The notes beneath the pieces are model-generated. The model was not told the origin of the DNA and made no database searches. It saw nothing but the letters and a program-made list of their open reading frames with translations. The translations under genes and the position numbers were made by a program. From Dehalococcoidales bacterium (GTDB lineage: Bacteria; Chloroflexota; Dehalococcoidia; Dehalococcoidales; CSSed11-197), in assembly GCA_028717385.1 (NCBI GenBank), contig JAQUNW010000007.1, positions 1 to 47,483 of the forward strand: a stretch of DNA of 47,483 bases, read 5' to 3'. The first letter of the stretch is position 1. Each line of letters starts with the position of its first letter. Positions 33,407 to 43,501 of this stretch are shown one piece after another.

Positions 33407-35118
33407 TGGCAGAAAAGAACCTCAAAAGACTGATAAGTGTAGCAAAAGGAGATCAACCAGCAGATTTGGTGATAACCAACGCCAAAATCATAAATGTATT
33501 TAATGGCGAGATAGAAGAAGGCAACATTGCTATTGCAGATGAGTATATTGCCGGAATAGGAGATTACACGCTAGGCAAGGATGTAGCCGATGTACAGGGT
33601 AAATATGTCATCCCCGGATACATCAATGCTCATGTTCATATAGAAAGTTCGATGATCGATATAGCTGAATATTCTTTAACGGTGGTACCGAGAGGGACGC
33701 TGGGAATAGTAACAGATCTGCACGAATTGAGTAATGTGCTCGGAATCGAGGCATTCAACTACGTTATTCAGGTATGCAATAAATTGCCGCTAGATTTTTA
33801 TTTAATGGCGCCAAGCTGCGTGCCATCGACCAATTTAGAGACTGGTGGCGCCATAATCGATACAAGCGCCTTGGAAGAAATTTTAAAAAAACCGGGAGTG
33901 CTTGGGCTGGGTGAAATGATGAATTATCCCGGAGTTATTAATAAAGATGAAAATGTACTTAATAAACTCAGCATGTTCCAGGGGCGACTTATTGATGGCC
34001 ATGCTCCAGGGCTTGGCGGTAAAGATCTTTCTGCATATATATCCGCTGGTATCTATTCCGATCACGAATGTGTGACTGTTGATGAAGCCAAAGAGAAACT
34101 GGCAAGAGGGATGTATATTATGATGCGCGAAGGCTCAAGTGAAAAGAACCTTGAAGCGCTCTTGCCCTTGGTGAATGATAAGAACTTTCACCGTTGTATG
34201 CTGGTCACTGATGACCGCAATGTGTTCTCCCTTAAACAGGAAGGCGATATGGATTGGGTTGTATATCGGGCAGTTTCATTGGGGATGGATCCGGTACGAG
34301 CCATTCAGATGGCGACCATAAATCCTGCGCAATACCTGGGGTTGAGGGATGTAGGTGCAATAGCCCCCGGATATTACGCTAATCTGATAACTTTATCTGA
34401 TCTTGAAATCATGGAAACTGAAGAAGTATTTTATCGAGGATATCTGGTAGGCGTTGGAAAAGAGCCTAACTTCACGCCCCAGGTACCCCGAGTTTCCCAG
34501 CCGATTGATACCATCCATATAAAAGAAATTAAAGCGGATGACCTGGCTTTGAAATCGAGCGGTGGCGAGATGCCGGTTATAAACATTGTACCGGGACAAA
34601 TTATCACAAAAAAGACCATGGAAACACCTAAAATTGAAAACGGTTTGGTGATAGCTGATACAAGCCGAGATATTTTAAAAATCGCTGTGGTTGAAAGGCA
34701 CAAAGCAACAGGAAATATTGGCATTGGGCTTGTGAAAGGATTTGGATTACAAAAAGGTGCGATTGCTTCGTCAGTATCACACGATTCGCATAATATCGTT
34801 GCAATTGGTACTAATGATCAAGACCTTGTTGCAGCCATACGGGAAATCGAGCTTATGCAAGGCGGCCTGGTCATGGTATTAAATGGCGCGGCTATCGGAA
34901 AAATGGAATTGCCACTTGCCGGGATTCTTTCACTTGAGCCGGCAGAGGAAGCCGCCGGGCAGTTAAATGATATAGAAACGTTGGTTAAAGTGATGGGAGT
35001 CAGTATAGAATCTCCCTTCACTGTACTATCTTTTATGGCGCTGCCGGTTATACCTGAAATCAGGATCACTGATAAAGGTATAATAGACGTAGATAAATTT
35101 GAAATTATCTCCGGATAG
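33406..35118 (+). CDS. ade: Adenine deaminase
   Basis: Amidohydrolase that converts adenine to hypoxanthine, feeding hpt just upstream. 570 residues. The metal motif HVHIESS, GLGEMMNYPGV, DGHAPGL, SDHECV and VTDDRN are in family order, followed by the Ade C-terminal domain with SVSHDSHNIVAIG. Two departures: TDLHE where most members have ADPHE, and QEGDMD where EGHxD is usual, so catalytic residues around the metal site should be checked. Its TAG stop abuts the stop of the convergent gene with no space between. Confidence 0.9.
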   Translation: MAEKNLKRLISVAKGDQPADLVITNAKIINVFNGEIEEGNIAIADEYIAGIGDYTLGKDVADVQGKYVIPGYINAHVHIESSMIDIAEYSLTVVPRGTLGIVTDLHELSNVLGIEAFNYVIQVCNKLPLDFYLMAPSCVPSTNLETGGAIIDTSALEEILKKPGVLGLGEMMNYPGVINKDENVLNKLSMFQGRLIDGHAPGLGGKDLSAYISAGIYSDHECVTVDEAKEKLARGMYIMMREGSSEKNLEALLPLVNDKNFHRCMLVTDDRNVFSLKQEGDMDWVVYRAVSLGMDPVRAIQMATINPAQYLGLRDVGAIAPGYYANLITLSDLEIMETEEVFYRGYLVGVGKEPNFTPQVPRVSQPIDTIHIKEIKADDLALKSSGGEMPVINIVPGQIITKKTMETPKIENGLVIADTSRDILKIAVVERHKATGNIGIGLVKGFGLQKGAIASSVSHDSHNIVAIGTNDQDLVAAIREIELMQGGLVMVLNGAAIGKMELPLAGILSLEPAEEAAGQLNDIETLVKVMGVSIESPFTVLSFMALPVIPEIRITDKGIIDVDKFEIISG

Positions 35119-35841
35119 CTAATAACCAGAAGGCGGAACGTGGTGATTGCGACGGTCGGTGTCAATGCTGGTTTGGTACCTGCGGCGGTGCCATTCCTGG
35201 TAGCACTCAAGACCTTCGCGGTCATTTAGAACGTTCCAGTAACGATAATAATCGGATACATAAAACCGGGGTGAATAATCAGTAACTACGGTTATAACCC
35301 TGTCGGCAACCTTTTCTACCTGTTTTACCGCCATGGCAGAAGCTACTGGTACGGCTGCTATTACCATCTTGGGTTTTTTTCTTCTCACTGATTCGATTGC
35401 GGCCATCATCGTATATCCGGAAGCCAGGCCATCATCTACCAGTACTGCAATCTTGGAAGTGAGAACCGAAACCGGCCTCGAAGAGCGGTAGATGATACTT
35501 CTTTGCTGGATGTCATTGCGCACTCGGCTGACCTGGTAATTGATTTGAGACTCGTTCAGATTAATACGCTTTAGAACATCTGGGTTGAGTATCACAGTGC
35601 CGTCATCTGTTACAGCACCAAATCCTCCTTCAGGGGCAAGAGGAATGGGGATCTTGCGGGATATTATCAAATCCAGTGTTGCATTAAGCTCCAGGGCTAC
35701 ATGGTGTGCGACTGGTATCCCTCCATTGGGTATCGCCAGCACGACTACCGGCTGTTTTTTAAACTCACCCAATTTTTCGGAAAGTTTTTTGCCGGCATCA
35801 TAGCGGTTTTCAAAAATTGGCCTGGTACCCGGTAGATGCAT
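35119..35841 (-). CDS. Predicted phosphoribosyltransferase (COG1926-like)
   Basis: 240 residues. FENRYDAGKKLSEKL and VVVLAIPNGGIPVAHHVA open the domain; ISRKIPIPLAPEGGFGAV and the PRPP-loop sequence IAVLVDDGLASGYTM identify the type I PRTase fold. A C-terminal extension of ~45 residues is rich in Arg/His/Tyr. Members of this group have no firmly known substrate. Its stop (plus-strand CTA 35119-35121) touches the ade stop, so the two transcripts must overlap. It lies downstream of sbcD on the same strand. Confidence 0.83.
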   Translation of the reverse strand: MHLPGTRPIFENRYDAGKKLSEKLGEFKKQPVVVLAIPNGGIPVAHHVALELNATLDLIISRKIPIPLAPEGGFGAVTDDGTVILNPDVLKRINLNESQINYQVSRVRNDIQQRSIIYRSSRPVSVLTSKIAVLVDDGLASGYTMMAAIESVRRKKPKMVIAAVPVASAMAVKQVEKVADRVITVVTDYSPRFYVSDYYRYWNVLNDREGLECYQEWHRRRYQTSIDTDRRNHHVPPSGY

Positions 35842-35852
35842 TCAAGACCTCT

Positions 35853-37115
35853 TTATTGTGTAATTTTACCAGAAACCTCTTCAATGAGGCTGGTGCCGTA
35901 ATGAATTAATTGCTCTTTGGTTTCTGCGTCACAGTTTGAAACATCTAGCCATGCTCGTAACGCGTCCACAGGAGTAAGTGCTTCGGCGGAAACATTGGTG
36001 CCCAATCGGGAGCGAACTGAACGGATAACCTTTTTGGCTATGCTTGTATAATGAGCCGGTCTGAGAGCAGTGCGTATTTCTGAATCTCGAAGTAGTCCTT
36101 CTGCATCCTGAGGTATCGTAACTTCAAGGCGGACGATAGCGTCTGCCATGTCTGCAGACGCTTGGGCAATTTGTGCAAGTATTGTTTGTGTGGGATCGAT
36201 ATCATCGGGAGATATATCCGCACTGATAGTTAAAAAACGGCGTCCAGATATCGGTTGGAAATGATATTTGGTGTTTCGGGTCCCGTCATCACGGCGAGAA
36301 ATATCAACTACAAAAAAACCTTTTTCATCGTCGGTATCGCTAAAATCCAGCTTGACCAGCGAGCCAGGATAAACAATCGGGGGCTTTTCGTTCAATATCT
36401 GACGGCGATGAATATGACCCAGGGCAACGTAATCAATTCCCGGTAAGATTAAATTACTGAGCAACAGGTGTGGCTCTCGGCCAATAGTAGAACCTTTTTC
36501 TGAACCGGTTCTTGCGCCTTCCACCCATACATGTGAAGCAAGTACTGCCGGGAGGTTTAAATCCAGTTTGGCATGGTTTTCCAATATTGCATGGGTTAGC
36601 AATAGCTCCATTTTTTGGAACAGAGAAGCCATATCAAGATTCTTTACCTTTTCCATTTTCATAAGATTGGAACGACGCAGCCAGGGAAGCGAAAGAATCT
36701 GCACTGGCCCACCTGTTGTTTCAATGCGATCAAGGCCGGGCTTGCTAACAACATGAACGTTGTCTACTTCGAGTGTATCGAATATTTCGGTAGCGGTGGC
36801 GCGGTTGAGCGCGTTAGGCAAATCGTGATTGCCGGTGAGAATAAACGTGGTTATTTTAGCTTCTGAGAGCCGTTTTATGCGTTTGGCAAATTCTCTTTGC
36901 TGGGTAGGATTTGGTGAGCGGTCTTTGTACGCATCACCGCAAAACAATACCAAATCAACCCCGTTCTCAATCGCAAAGTCTACCAGGCTGTCGAGCGCAC
37001 TCAGAACATCCATCATCCGGGATGAGAAACCTGTTTCCGGATCAACTCGGCCATAGGTTTCAACCCCAAGGTGAAGGTCAGCAAAATGGATAAGTTTTAA
37101 GGTTTTTTCTGCCAT
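35853..37115 (-). CDS. sbcD: DNA repair exonuclease SbcD/Mre11 family
   Basis: Metallophosphoesterase subunit of the SbcCD nuclease that processes hairpins and double-strand ends. The five phosphodiesterase motifs are visible: HFADLHLG, LFCGDAYKD, LTGNHD, ASHVW and GHIHR. A capping and C-terminal domain follow; 420 residues. No sbcC partner is adjacent (a phosphoribosyltransferase gene follows), so SbcC must be elsewhere or this nuclease acts alone. It starts 3 bp after glyS ends, in the same direction. Confidence 0.9.
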   Translation of the reverse strand: MAEKTLKLIHFADLHLGVETYGRVDPETGFSSRMMDVLSALDSLVDFAIENGVDLVLFCGDAYKDRSPNPTQQREFAKRIKRLSEAKITTFILTGNHDLPNALNRATATEIFDTLEVDNVHVVSKPGLDRIETTGGPVQILSLPWLRRSNLMKMEKVKNLDMASLFQKMELLLTHAILENHAKLDLNLPAVLASHVWVEGARTGSEKGSTIGREPHLLLSNLILPGIDYVALGHIHRRQILNEKPPIVYPGSLVKLDFSDTDDEKGFFVVDISRRDDGTRNTKYHFQPISGRRFLTISADISPDDIDPTQTILAQIAQASADMADAIVRLEVTIPQDAEGLLRDSEIRTALRPAHYTSIAKKVIRSVRSRLGTNVSAEALTPVDALRAWLDVSNCDAETKEQLIHYGTSLIEEVSGKITQ

Positions 37116-37118
37116 GGT

Positions 37119-38480
37119 CTAAAAACCCAACCAGTGCTTGCCTCCAGCAGGTAACACCTCGAAAGACTCGCCATTTAGTTTAGCTGCGAGCGTTGAGCAA
37201 AGTTTATCTATCGGTAAACGCAATTGGCGCATGGAATCCCGATCGCGCAGTGTCACCGAATTATCTTCCAGGGAGTCAAAATCTATTGTTACACAATATG
37301 GGGTACCGATTTCGTCTTGGCGGCGGTAACGGCGACCTATACTTTGAGCATCATCATAAGAGGTAGAAAAACTCTTGCGCAGTGCAGAGTAAACTTTGCG
37401 AGCGCAGTCAACTACAGGCTCCTTGCGGCTGAGCGGCAATACAGCTACTTTGTATGGCGCGATGGACGGATGAAGCTTGAGAACGGTGCGGATTTCATCT
37501 TTATCTGGTTCCTCGCAGTAAGCATCACAGAGGAGCGCAAGGACGGTACGATCTACTCCACTTGATGGCTCGATAACATAGGGAACGACATGTGTTTTGG
37601 ATTCTTCATCAAAAAAGGTAAGATCGTTACCGCTGTGAGCGGCGTGTTGCTTGAGGTCAAAATCGGCACGGTTGGCAATGCCCTCAAGTTCGCTCCAACC
37701 CATCGGGAACAGATATTCAATATCGTAACAGTCCTTGGCATAATGAGCCAGTTCATCCTTGCGGTGTTGCCTGAGCTTGAGGTTTTCTTTTCTAATACCA
37801 ATACTGGTAAACCAGTTAAGTCTTTCTTCAAGCCAAAATTTAAACCAGGTTTCATCATCTCCTGGTTTTACAAAAAACTCAATTTCCATCTGCTCGAACT
37901 CACGGGAGCGGAAGATGAAGTTGCCAGTGGTAATCTCATTACGAAAGGATTTACCGATTTGACCTATACCAAAGGGTAGCTTTTTACGCGTAGTATTTAA
38001 AACATTAGCAAAGTTGACGAAAATCCCCTGAGCGGTTTCCGGCCTGAGATAGGCAATGGAAGCCTGGTCTTCAACCGGGCCGATATATGTTTTAAACATC
38101 AAATTAAATTGTCGAGGCTGGGTAAGTTTGCCGCCACAATTAGGACAATTTTCGGTTGTAAGGTGGTCTGCACGAAAGCGTTGTTTGCAGTCCATGCAGT
38201 CAACCAGTGGATCGCTGAAACCGCTAACATGACCGCTAGCTTCCCAAACCTTTGGATGCATGATTATGCTGGTATCAAGGCCAACCATATCATCCCGATT
38301 GTGAATCATTGCTTGCCACCAGGCGTTTTTTACATTACGTTTAACCTCTACACCTAATGGGCCATAATCCCAGCAACTGGAAAGCCCTCCATAAATTTCG
38401 CTCGAGGGAAAAATAAACCCGCGCCTGCGGGCTAGGGAAACAATTTTATCCATGCTTACTTTATTGTTGTTATCTTCCAC
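37119..38480 (-). CDS. glyS: Glycyl-tRNA synthetase (alpha2 type)
   Basis: Single-chain class II synthetase that charges tRNA-Gly. 453 residues: motif 1 region [18 protein letters not shown], a zinc-ribbon-like insert (CMDCKQRF...CPNCGG), [27 protein letters not shown] (motif 2), [14 protein letters not shown] (motif 3), and the C-terminal anticodon-binding domain. This is the eukaryote/Gram-positive-like form and not the alpha2beta2 form. The start is GTG 38480 with AGGAG ~12 bases upstream; ATG 38453 (MDKIVSL) is an alternative. Confidence 0.94.
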   Translation of the reverse strand: MEDNNNKVSMDKIVSLARRRGFIFPSSEIYGGLSSCWDYGPLGVEVKRNVKNAWWQAMIHNRDDMVGLDTSIIMHPKVWEASGHVSGFSDPLVDCMDCKQRFRADHLTTENCPNCGGKLTQPRQFNLMFKTYIGPVEDQASIAYLRPETAQGIFVNFANVLNTTRKKLPFGIGQIGKSFRNEITTGNFIFRSREFEQMEIEFFVKPGDDETWFKFWLEERLNWFTSIGIRKENLKLRQHRKDELAHYAKDCYDIEYLFPMGWSELEGIANRADFDLKQHAAHSGNDLTFFDEESKTHVVPYVIEPSSGVDRTVLALLCDAYCEEPDKDEIRTVLKLHPSIAPYKVAVLPLSRKEPVVDCARKVYSALRKSFSTSYDDAQSIGRRYRRQDEIGTPYCVTIDFDSLEDNSVTLRDRDSMRQLRLPIDKLCSTLAAKLNGESFEVLPAGGKHWLGF

Positions 38481-38505
38481 GTATTTATATGTACTCCTGG
38501 CATAA

Positions 38506-39165
38506 TTATTCGATCTTGCTGTGCATTATATTATAGAACCGCCAGCATAAGAAAATACCTCCAATCACCATGGTCATAATGGCGAATATCCACACTGGCA
38601 GCAAGTGAAAACTGAAAACATCGTAAATGAAAATATCAAAGGATATATAGGCTGCGATCAGCTGGGGAAGGACTATCATATTAGCTGCAACAGAAATAAC
38701 CTTTTGGGACTGGCGCCCAGCTGATTCTGGCATGGCCAAACGATTAATAAAGCTTTTAACGGCGGTACCGACGAACCATCCAATTGTTATGAACAGAAGT
38801 TGTACCAGTAAAGAACCAGCTATTACAAGGGATGCGCCGGCATAATTGGCCGGCTCACCGGCATCACTGAAACGGAAGGCTGGTTCTGCTGATAGCTGGG
38901 GGAGCAACGCCAGGGTGAAAGCAAGGCAGGTGGCGCCAATGGCAAGTAAAGGGACAATCTGCCTGAAACCAAAATAGGCTCGGTAAATAGGTTCCGGAGC
39001 TTTCGGTATATTGAGTTCCGGTTGTTCTGTCTTTGATTGCTCAGGTGGTGCTGCAGCACGGCTTTTGTTAAGAAAATACTGGAAAAGAACGACTGTAGCA
39101 AAAAACCCGCCAAAAACAACTATTGCTCCACCAATGAGTATGATAAGTACAGTGCTGGTATTCAT
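38506..39165 (-). CDS. Uncharacterised four-helix membrane protein
   Basis: 219 residues. A first membrane segment (residues ~6-30) is followed by a charged cytoplasmic Ala/Pro/Glu-rich linker and then three or four further hydrophobic segments. I see no signature motifs or catalytic pattern, and do not recognise the family. It lies just upstream of glyS (25 bp) on the same strand and may be co-transcribed. Confidence 0.65.
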   Translation of the reverse strand: MNTSTVLIILIGGAIVVFGGFFATVVLFQYFLNKSRAAAPPEQSKTEQPELNIPKAPEPIYRAYFGFRQIVPLLAIGATCLAFTLALLPQLSAEPAFRFSDAGEPANYAGASLVIAGSLLVQLLFITIGWFVGTAVKSFINRLAMPESAGRQSQKVISVAANMIVLPQLIAAYISFDIFIYDVFSFHLLPVWIFAIMTMVIGGIFLCWRFYNIMHSKIE

Positions 39166-39286
39166 AATAATAACAGGTTGTTTAAAGATACCAGCTTTAT
39201 ACAGTCAGTGTCAAAGAAAATTCAATTTGATCCATCGCTGAAACCGGTGTTATCATCAACGGCAAATAGAGCAGGGGAGATGGTAT

Positions 39287-39910
39287 ATGTTCATAGAGAG
39301 TTTGGTTGTTGGTGCATTCGGCGCCAATTGTTATTTACTCAAGTGTGAGTGTTCCGGGAAAGGGATCGTAATTGATCCCGGGGATGAGGTGCAACGTATT
39401 ATTAAAAAGACCCGGCAGATGAATATGCAAGTTGAAAAAATCGTGCTAACACATGGCCATCCGGATCATTGCGCCGGTGTTAAAGAATTAAAAGAAAACA
39501 CCAAAGCTTTAATTGCAATGCACGCGGGTGACTTGGAAATAGTCAATAGTCGATTATTACGTATGATGCTGGGCATAAAAGATAACACAAAAATTGAACC
39601 GGACGAATTACTTGTCGATGGGAACGTTATTAAAGTTGGCAGTATCGAATTTGTAGTTATTCATACACCTGGCCACTCACAGGGAAGCATTTGTTTAAAG
39701 AGTGAAGGAATTTTGTTTACTGGCGATTTGCTTTTTTCTGGAGGTATCGGCAGATGTGATTTACCTGGCGGTGACCAAAATCAGATCACAGAAAGCCTGC
39801 ACAAGGTTATGAAGATGGACCCATCAATAAAAGTTTACCCCGGCCATGGCCCCAGTACTACGATTGAGGCCGAAAGCCGGGGTAATATTTATCTTGATGG
39901 TTGGGTTTAG
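39287..39910 (+). CDS. MBL-fold metallohydrolase (glyoxalase II-like)
   Basis: 207 residues with the complete metal-binding set: THGHPDH, a downstream His in HTPGHSQGS, Asp in FTGDLLFSGGIGR and YPGHGP near the end. It corresponds to the YcbL/GloB-like small hydrolases acting on thioesters such as lactoylglutathione analogues; the substrate is unknown. Its end overlaps the convergent hppA end by 4 bp. Confidence 0.88.
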   Translation: MFIESLVVGAFGANCYLLKCECSGKGIVIDPGDEVQRIIKKTRQMNMQVEKIVLTHGHPDHCAGVKELKENTKALIAMHAGDLEIVNSRLLRMMLGIKDNTKIEPDELLVDGNVIKVGSIEFVVIHTPGHSQGSICLKSEGILFTGDLLFSGGIGRCDLPGGDQNQITESLHKVMKMDPSIKVYPGHGPSTTIEAESRGNIYLDGWV

Positions 39911-41946
39911 AAAAGCCCGCCAAAGCTGGCAATTACCGGAGCAAGAACCACCGAGATTATACTTATCAGCTTGATCATGATGTTGAGAGCTGGGCCAGAA
40001 GTGTCCTTCATTGGGTCACCCACGGTATCTCCAACTACTGCCGCTTTATGAGCTGCTGATCCCTTGCCGCCATAAGCACCAGTCTCAATCCACTTTTTGG
40101 CATTATCCCAGGATCCACCAGCATTGGCAAACGTGATTGCCAGGATAAGACCTGTAGAAATAGCCCCGCCGAGGAACCCTCCCAAGGCTACTGGGCCAAG
40201 AACAATGCCCACCACTACCGGGGAGAGAATGGTTATCAAGCCCGGCATTACCATTTTCTTAATGGAATCTTTGGTGCAAATATCTACACATTTTGCATAT
40301 TCTGGCTTGCCAGTCCCTTCCATGAGGCCGGGAATTTCTTTGAATTGACGTCGAACTTCATTAACGATAGAGAAACTGGTTTTGCCTACTGCATCCATAG
40401 TTAATGCGCAGAATATGGCTGGCAGGAGTGCCCCAAGAAACATACCAACCAACACTTCTGGTTGAAGAAGGTTGATTCCTTCAGCAGTAATGCCGACAGT
40501 TTCTGCATACGCAAACAGTAGCGCCAGAGACGTTAGACCAGCTGCGCCAATAGCAAAACCTTTACCAGTAGCAGCGGTTGTGTTACCAAGGGAATCCAGA
40601 GCATCAGTGCGTTCGCGGATCTCATGAGGAAGCCCGCTCATTTCAACAATGCCGCCTGCATTATCCGCAATTGGTCCATATGCATCGGTGGCATCCTGAA
40701 TACCCAGAGTTGACAGCATACCTACGCCGGCGATAGCTACACCGTATATATCACCAAGCTTGTAGGCCGCTATAACTGCAATCCCAATAATAATTATAGG
40801 CGGCAATACGCTGAGGAGACCATTGCCAAAACCGGCGATGATATTTGTGCCTGCGCCGGTTTGTGAAGCTTCTGCAATCTTAAGAGTCGGTTTGTATACA
40901 TAAGAAGTAAAATAGTTGGTGCTTTCGCCAATCAGAATCCCGGCGACAAGGCCTATGATAATCGCCCAGAATATTCTAATATCGGCATCCAGCAGCCAGA
41001 CTGCCAGGTAAGAAAAGCCGGCAGCCAGGACTGAGCTTACAATAGTACCGCGACGCAATGCGTTTAACAGGGCGGTCATTTCCAGTTTTTCTCCAACACG
41101 AATGAAGAATATACCAATAATGGATGCCAGGATACCGCCGGCCGAAACCAAAAGCGGAAGGAACCAGCCAGCTTCCTGAGTGGGAACAAGCGCTTTTTCA
41201 AGCGCTGGAGACATTACTGCAATACTTGCCAGGGCAGAAGTGGCGATGATTGAGCTGACATACGATTCAAAAAGATCAGCTCCCATACCTGCAACATCAC
41301 CAACGTTATCGCCAACGAAGTCTGCAATAACAGCTGCGTTGCGGGGATCATCCTCTGGTATGTTTGATTCCACTTTACCAACTATATCGGCTCCGGTGTC
41401 AGCTGCCTTGGTATAAATACCACCACCAACACGGGCAAATATAGCTACCGAGGAAGCACCGAAGCCAAAACCGGGAATTATCTGGGTAAAATCGGCATTA
41501 CCGTTGAATGCAAAATAAAGGGCTGTAAGCCCCAGCATGCCAATACCGACAACGCTCATACCCATTACCGCGCCAGCGCGGAAGGATACCTTGAGGCCAT
41601 GGTTTAAACCATGCTGAACGGCAGTGGCGGTGCGCGAATTTGACCGAATGGCGATACTCATGCCGATAAAACCAGCCAAGCCGGAACAAACCGCTCCAAA
41701 AATAAAACTGATGGCAACCCACCATCCAAGCATTGGTACGAAACCCAGGATAAGTGTTACCGCAACCACGAAAACTGCCAGTACTCGGTATTCTCTTCCT
41801 AAAAAGGCGAGAGCGCCTTCTTTAATGGCAGCAGAAATATCGCGGACTGCTTTCGTGCCCTGGGGCTGTTTTAGCACGAACTGAGCCATCAGGCCGGCTA
41901 CAATAACCCCTAATAGACCCGCTGATAATGCAATAACCAGCTCCAA
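39907..41946 (-). CDS. hppA: Membrane pyrophosphatase, K+-dependent type
   Basis: Pumps H+ or Na+ using pyrophosphate hydrolysis. 679 residues and about 16 transmembrane segments. The pyrophosphate-site Asp motifs are present (DVGADIVGK-like DTGADIVGKVE, DNVGDVAGMGADLFESY, GDTVGDPMKDTSGP). GNTTAATGKG has alanine and glycine at the two positions that are Lys and Thr in K+-independent enzymes, so this should be a K+-dependent form; H+ versus Na+ specificity cannot be read reliably. The start is TTG at 41946 behind a strong AAGGAGG. It lets an energy-limited anaerobe recover energy from biosynthetic pyrophosphate. Confidence 0.94.
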   Translation of the reverse strand: MELVIALSAGLLGVIVAGLMAQFVLKQPQGTKAVRDISAAIKEGALAFLGREYRVLAVFVVAVTLILGFVPMLGWWVAISFIFGAVCSGLAGFIGMSIAIRSNSRTATAVQHGLNHGLKVSFRAGAVMGMSVVGIGMLGLTALYFAFNGNADFTQIIPGFGFGASSVAIFARVGGGIYTKAADTGADIVGKVESNIPEDDPRNAAVIADFVGDNVGDVAGMGADLFESYVSSIIATSALASIAVMSPALEKALVPTQEAGWFLPLLVSAGGILASIIGIFFIRVGEKLEMTALLNALRRGTIVSSVLAAGFSYLAVWLLDADIRIFWAIIIGLVAGILIGESTNYFTSYVYKPTLKIAEASQTGAGTNIIAGFGNGLLSVLPPIIIIGIAVIAAYKLGDIYGVAIAGVGMLSTLGIQDATDAYGPIADNAGGIVEMSGLPHEIRERTDALDSLGNTTAATGKGFAIGAAGLTSLALLFAYAETVGITAEGINLLQPEVLVGMFLGALLPAIFCALTMDAVGKTSFSIVNEVRRQFKEIPGLMEGTGKPEYAKCVDICTKDSIKKMVMPGLITILSPVVVGIVLGPVALGGFLGGAISTGLILAITFANAGGSWDNAKKWIETGAYGGKGSAAHKAAVVGDTVGDPMKDTSGPALNIMIKLISIISVVLAPVIASFGGLF

Positions 41947-42014
41947 ATTAATCCTCCTTAAATAATATATATTCTAATAACCCGGAATAGTTAAGGTATT
42001 TTCCAGGTTAATGT

Positions 42015-43085
42015 TTAGCTTATAGTAGACTGGTTGAACCTTTTCGACAACTCCCTGGCTACCTGATCAGGCTCCGGGGAAAGTGTAACCGAAGATATCA
42101 CCGCTACGGCGTCTGTGCCAGCTTCAATAACAAGAGCTATATTATCTATGTTTATGCCACCGATAGCAACTATAGGGATTGAAACAGCGTTGCGAATAGC
42201 CCGGAAGGCGTTGAGCCCGATTGGGGGGCAAGCTTTGCTATGAGTTTCAAATATTGCTTGCGGGGAAATGTAATCGGCACCATTCTGTTCTGCCTTCTTT
42301 GCCTGCTCAACAGAATCCACCGAAACTCCGATAATGGTATCGATTGGCAGGTGTTTCCGAGCTATGGATAATGGAATATCTTCCTGACCTAGGTGCAGCC
42401 CTCCGGCACCGCTTGCCAGAGCAATATCAAGATGATCATTAATAACAAGCATGGCGTTATTGGAATCACATAATTTTACCAGAGAGCAAGCTAGTTTCAG
42501 GAATTTGCCGCCCGGCATATTTTTCTCCCGCAACTGGATGGTTTTTACACCGGCTTCAAGGAGCATTTTAGCCATATCCATATGGCTTCGTCCGCCCAGT
42601 AGGGTAGAATCGAGAATTACATAAAGACCTTTTATCCGACTTTGCTTTTGTCTGCGTAATATACGAGAGACTATGTCTTTCTCAAGGCTGTAGAGCTTAA
42701 AACGCATATTTTCAAAAGTACTGCTTTTCATATTGGAGTCTGGTAGTCTGGCAATTTCTTCTATGGTCCGAAGAGCTTGTTCGCAACGGCGAGCATTGGC
42801 AGTAACGATTGAAAATATATCTCCATGCTCAGCCGAGCCACCACCAGAACTAACCTGACCGACATCGTTTTGTGAATCACGCTTAGACAGCAATACTGGC
42901 CGAAAAGGTATAGACAGCTCAAGTCCGTGACGTATATTTTTAAGCTCATGAGTGAGCTCTGCTTCGTTTAAGACCATCCGAGCGACGTCTTCGAGAACCC
43001 TTAAACCTTCGGCGGCACGGTTTAAGCTGGCATCAAGCATCCTGAATATACCAGAGGGTAAATTTATACCGTATTCTTCATTCAT
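42015..43085 (-). CDS. thiE: Thiamine-phosphate synthase with N-terminal ThiD2-like domain
   Basis: Joins HMP-pyrophosphate and thiazole phosphate. The C-terminal ~210 residues are the ThiE barrel (GLYVILDSTLL, TIQLREKNMPGGKF, INDHLDIALASGAGGLHLGQEDIP, IPIVAIGGIN). The N-terminal ~140 residues (MLDASLNRAAEGLRVLEDVARMVL...ANARRCEQALRTIEE) match the ThiD2-type domain fused to ThiE in some anaerobes. The phosphate loop reads SPQAIFETHSKACPPIG and not the common FGTxTK, a known variant. 356 residues. Single gene between hppA and yraN. Confidence 0.88.
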   Translation of the reverse strand: MNEEYGINLPSGIFRMLDASLNRAAEGLRVLEDVARMVLNEAELTHELKNIRHGLELSIPFRPVLLSKRDSQNDVGQVSSGGGSAEHGDIFSIVTANARRCEQALRTIEEIARLPDSNMKSSTFENMRFKLYSLEKDIVSRILRRQKQSRIKGLYVILDSTLLGGRSHMDMAKMLLEAGVKTIQLREKNMPGGKFLKLACSLVKLCDSNNAMLVINDHLDIALASGAGGLHLGQEDIPLSIARKHLPIDTIIGVSVDSVEQAKKAEQNGADYISPQAIFETHSKACPPIGLNAFRAIRNAVSIPIVAIGGINIDNIALVIEAGTDAVAVISSVTLSPEPDQVARELSKRFNQSTIS

Positions 43086-43126
43086 AGTAGTAAAGTCAAT
43101 TATTTTAACATAAATAGAGTTATAGA

Positions 43127-43501
43127 CTAAAAACCGTCGGGTCGTTCGATGGCACCGGGTATGTGAGTGATGCGGGGATTAGTTTCTTCTTGCGAAAACA
43201 ACACGCCGATTGCGTCTATTCGCCAGTCCTCAGGGGAATTCGGATACTGGTTTATATAGCCTTCAGCTACTTTGATGAGCTTGGATGATTTGGTGCGGGT
43301 TATTGATTCGAGAGGCAATCCGAATCCCTTGCCAGTTTTGCTTCTCACTTCTACAAATACCAGGGTAGAGCCGTGCATAGCAACGATATCAATTTCCCCG
43401 ATACTATTACGGTAATTCGTGTGAAGTATACAATAGCCCTTACGGGAAAGGTACTTCGCAGCAATTTTTTCTGCTAGTGCTCCAGTTTCCTTTGAAGTCA
43501 T
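43127..43501 (-). CDS. yraN: YraN/UPF0102 family endonuclease-like protein
   Basis: 124 residues with the restriction-like nuclease fold of UPF0102: GALAEKIAAKYLSRKGY, GEIDIVAMHG and VFVEVRSKTG give the E-D-ExK active-site set. Function in cells is uncertain. It overlaps the end of rnhB by 4 bp (ATGA), a pairing common in bacteria. Confidence 0.88.
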   Translation of the reverse strand: MTSKETGALAEKIAAKYLSRKGYCILHTNYRNSIGEIDIVAMHGSTLVFVEVRSKTGKGFGLPLESITRTKSSKLIKVAEGYINQYPNSPEDWRIDAIGVLFSQEETNPRITHIPGAIERPDGF

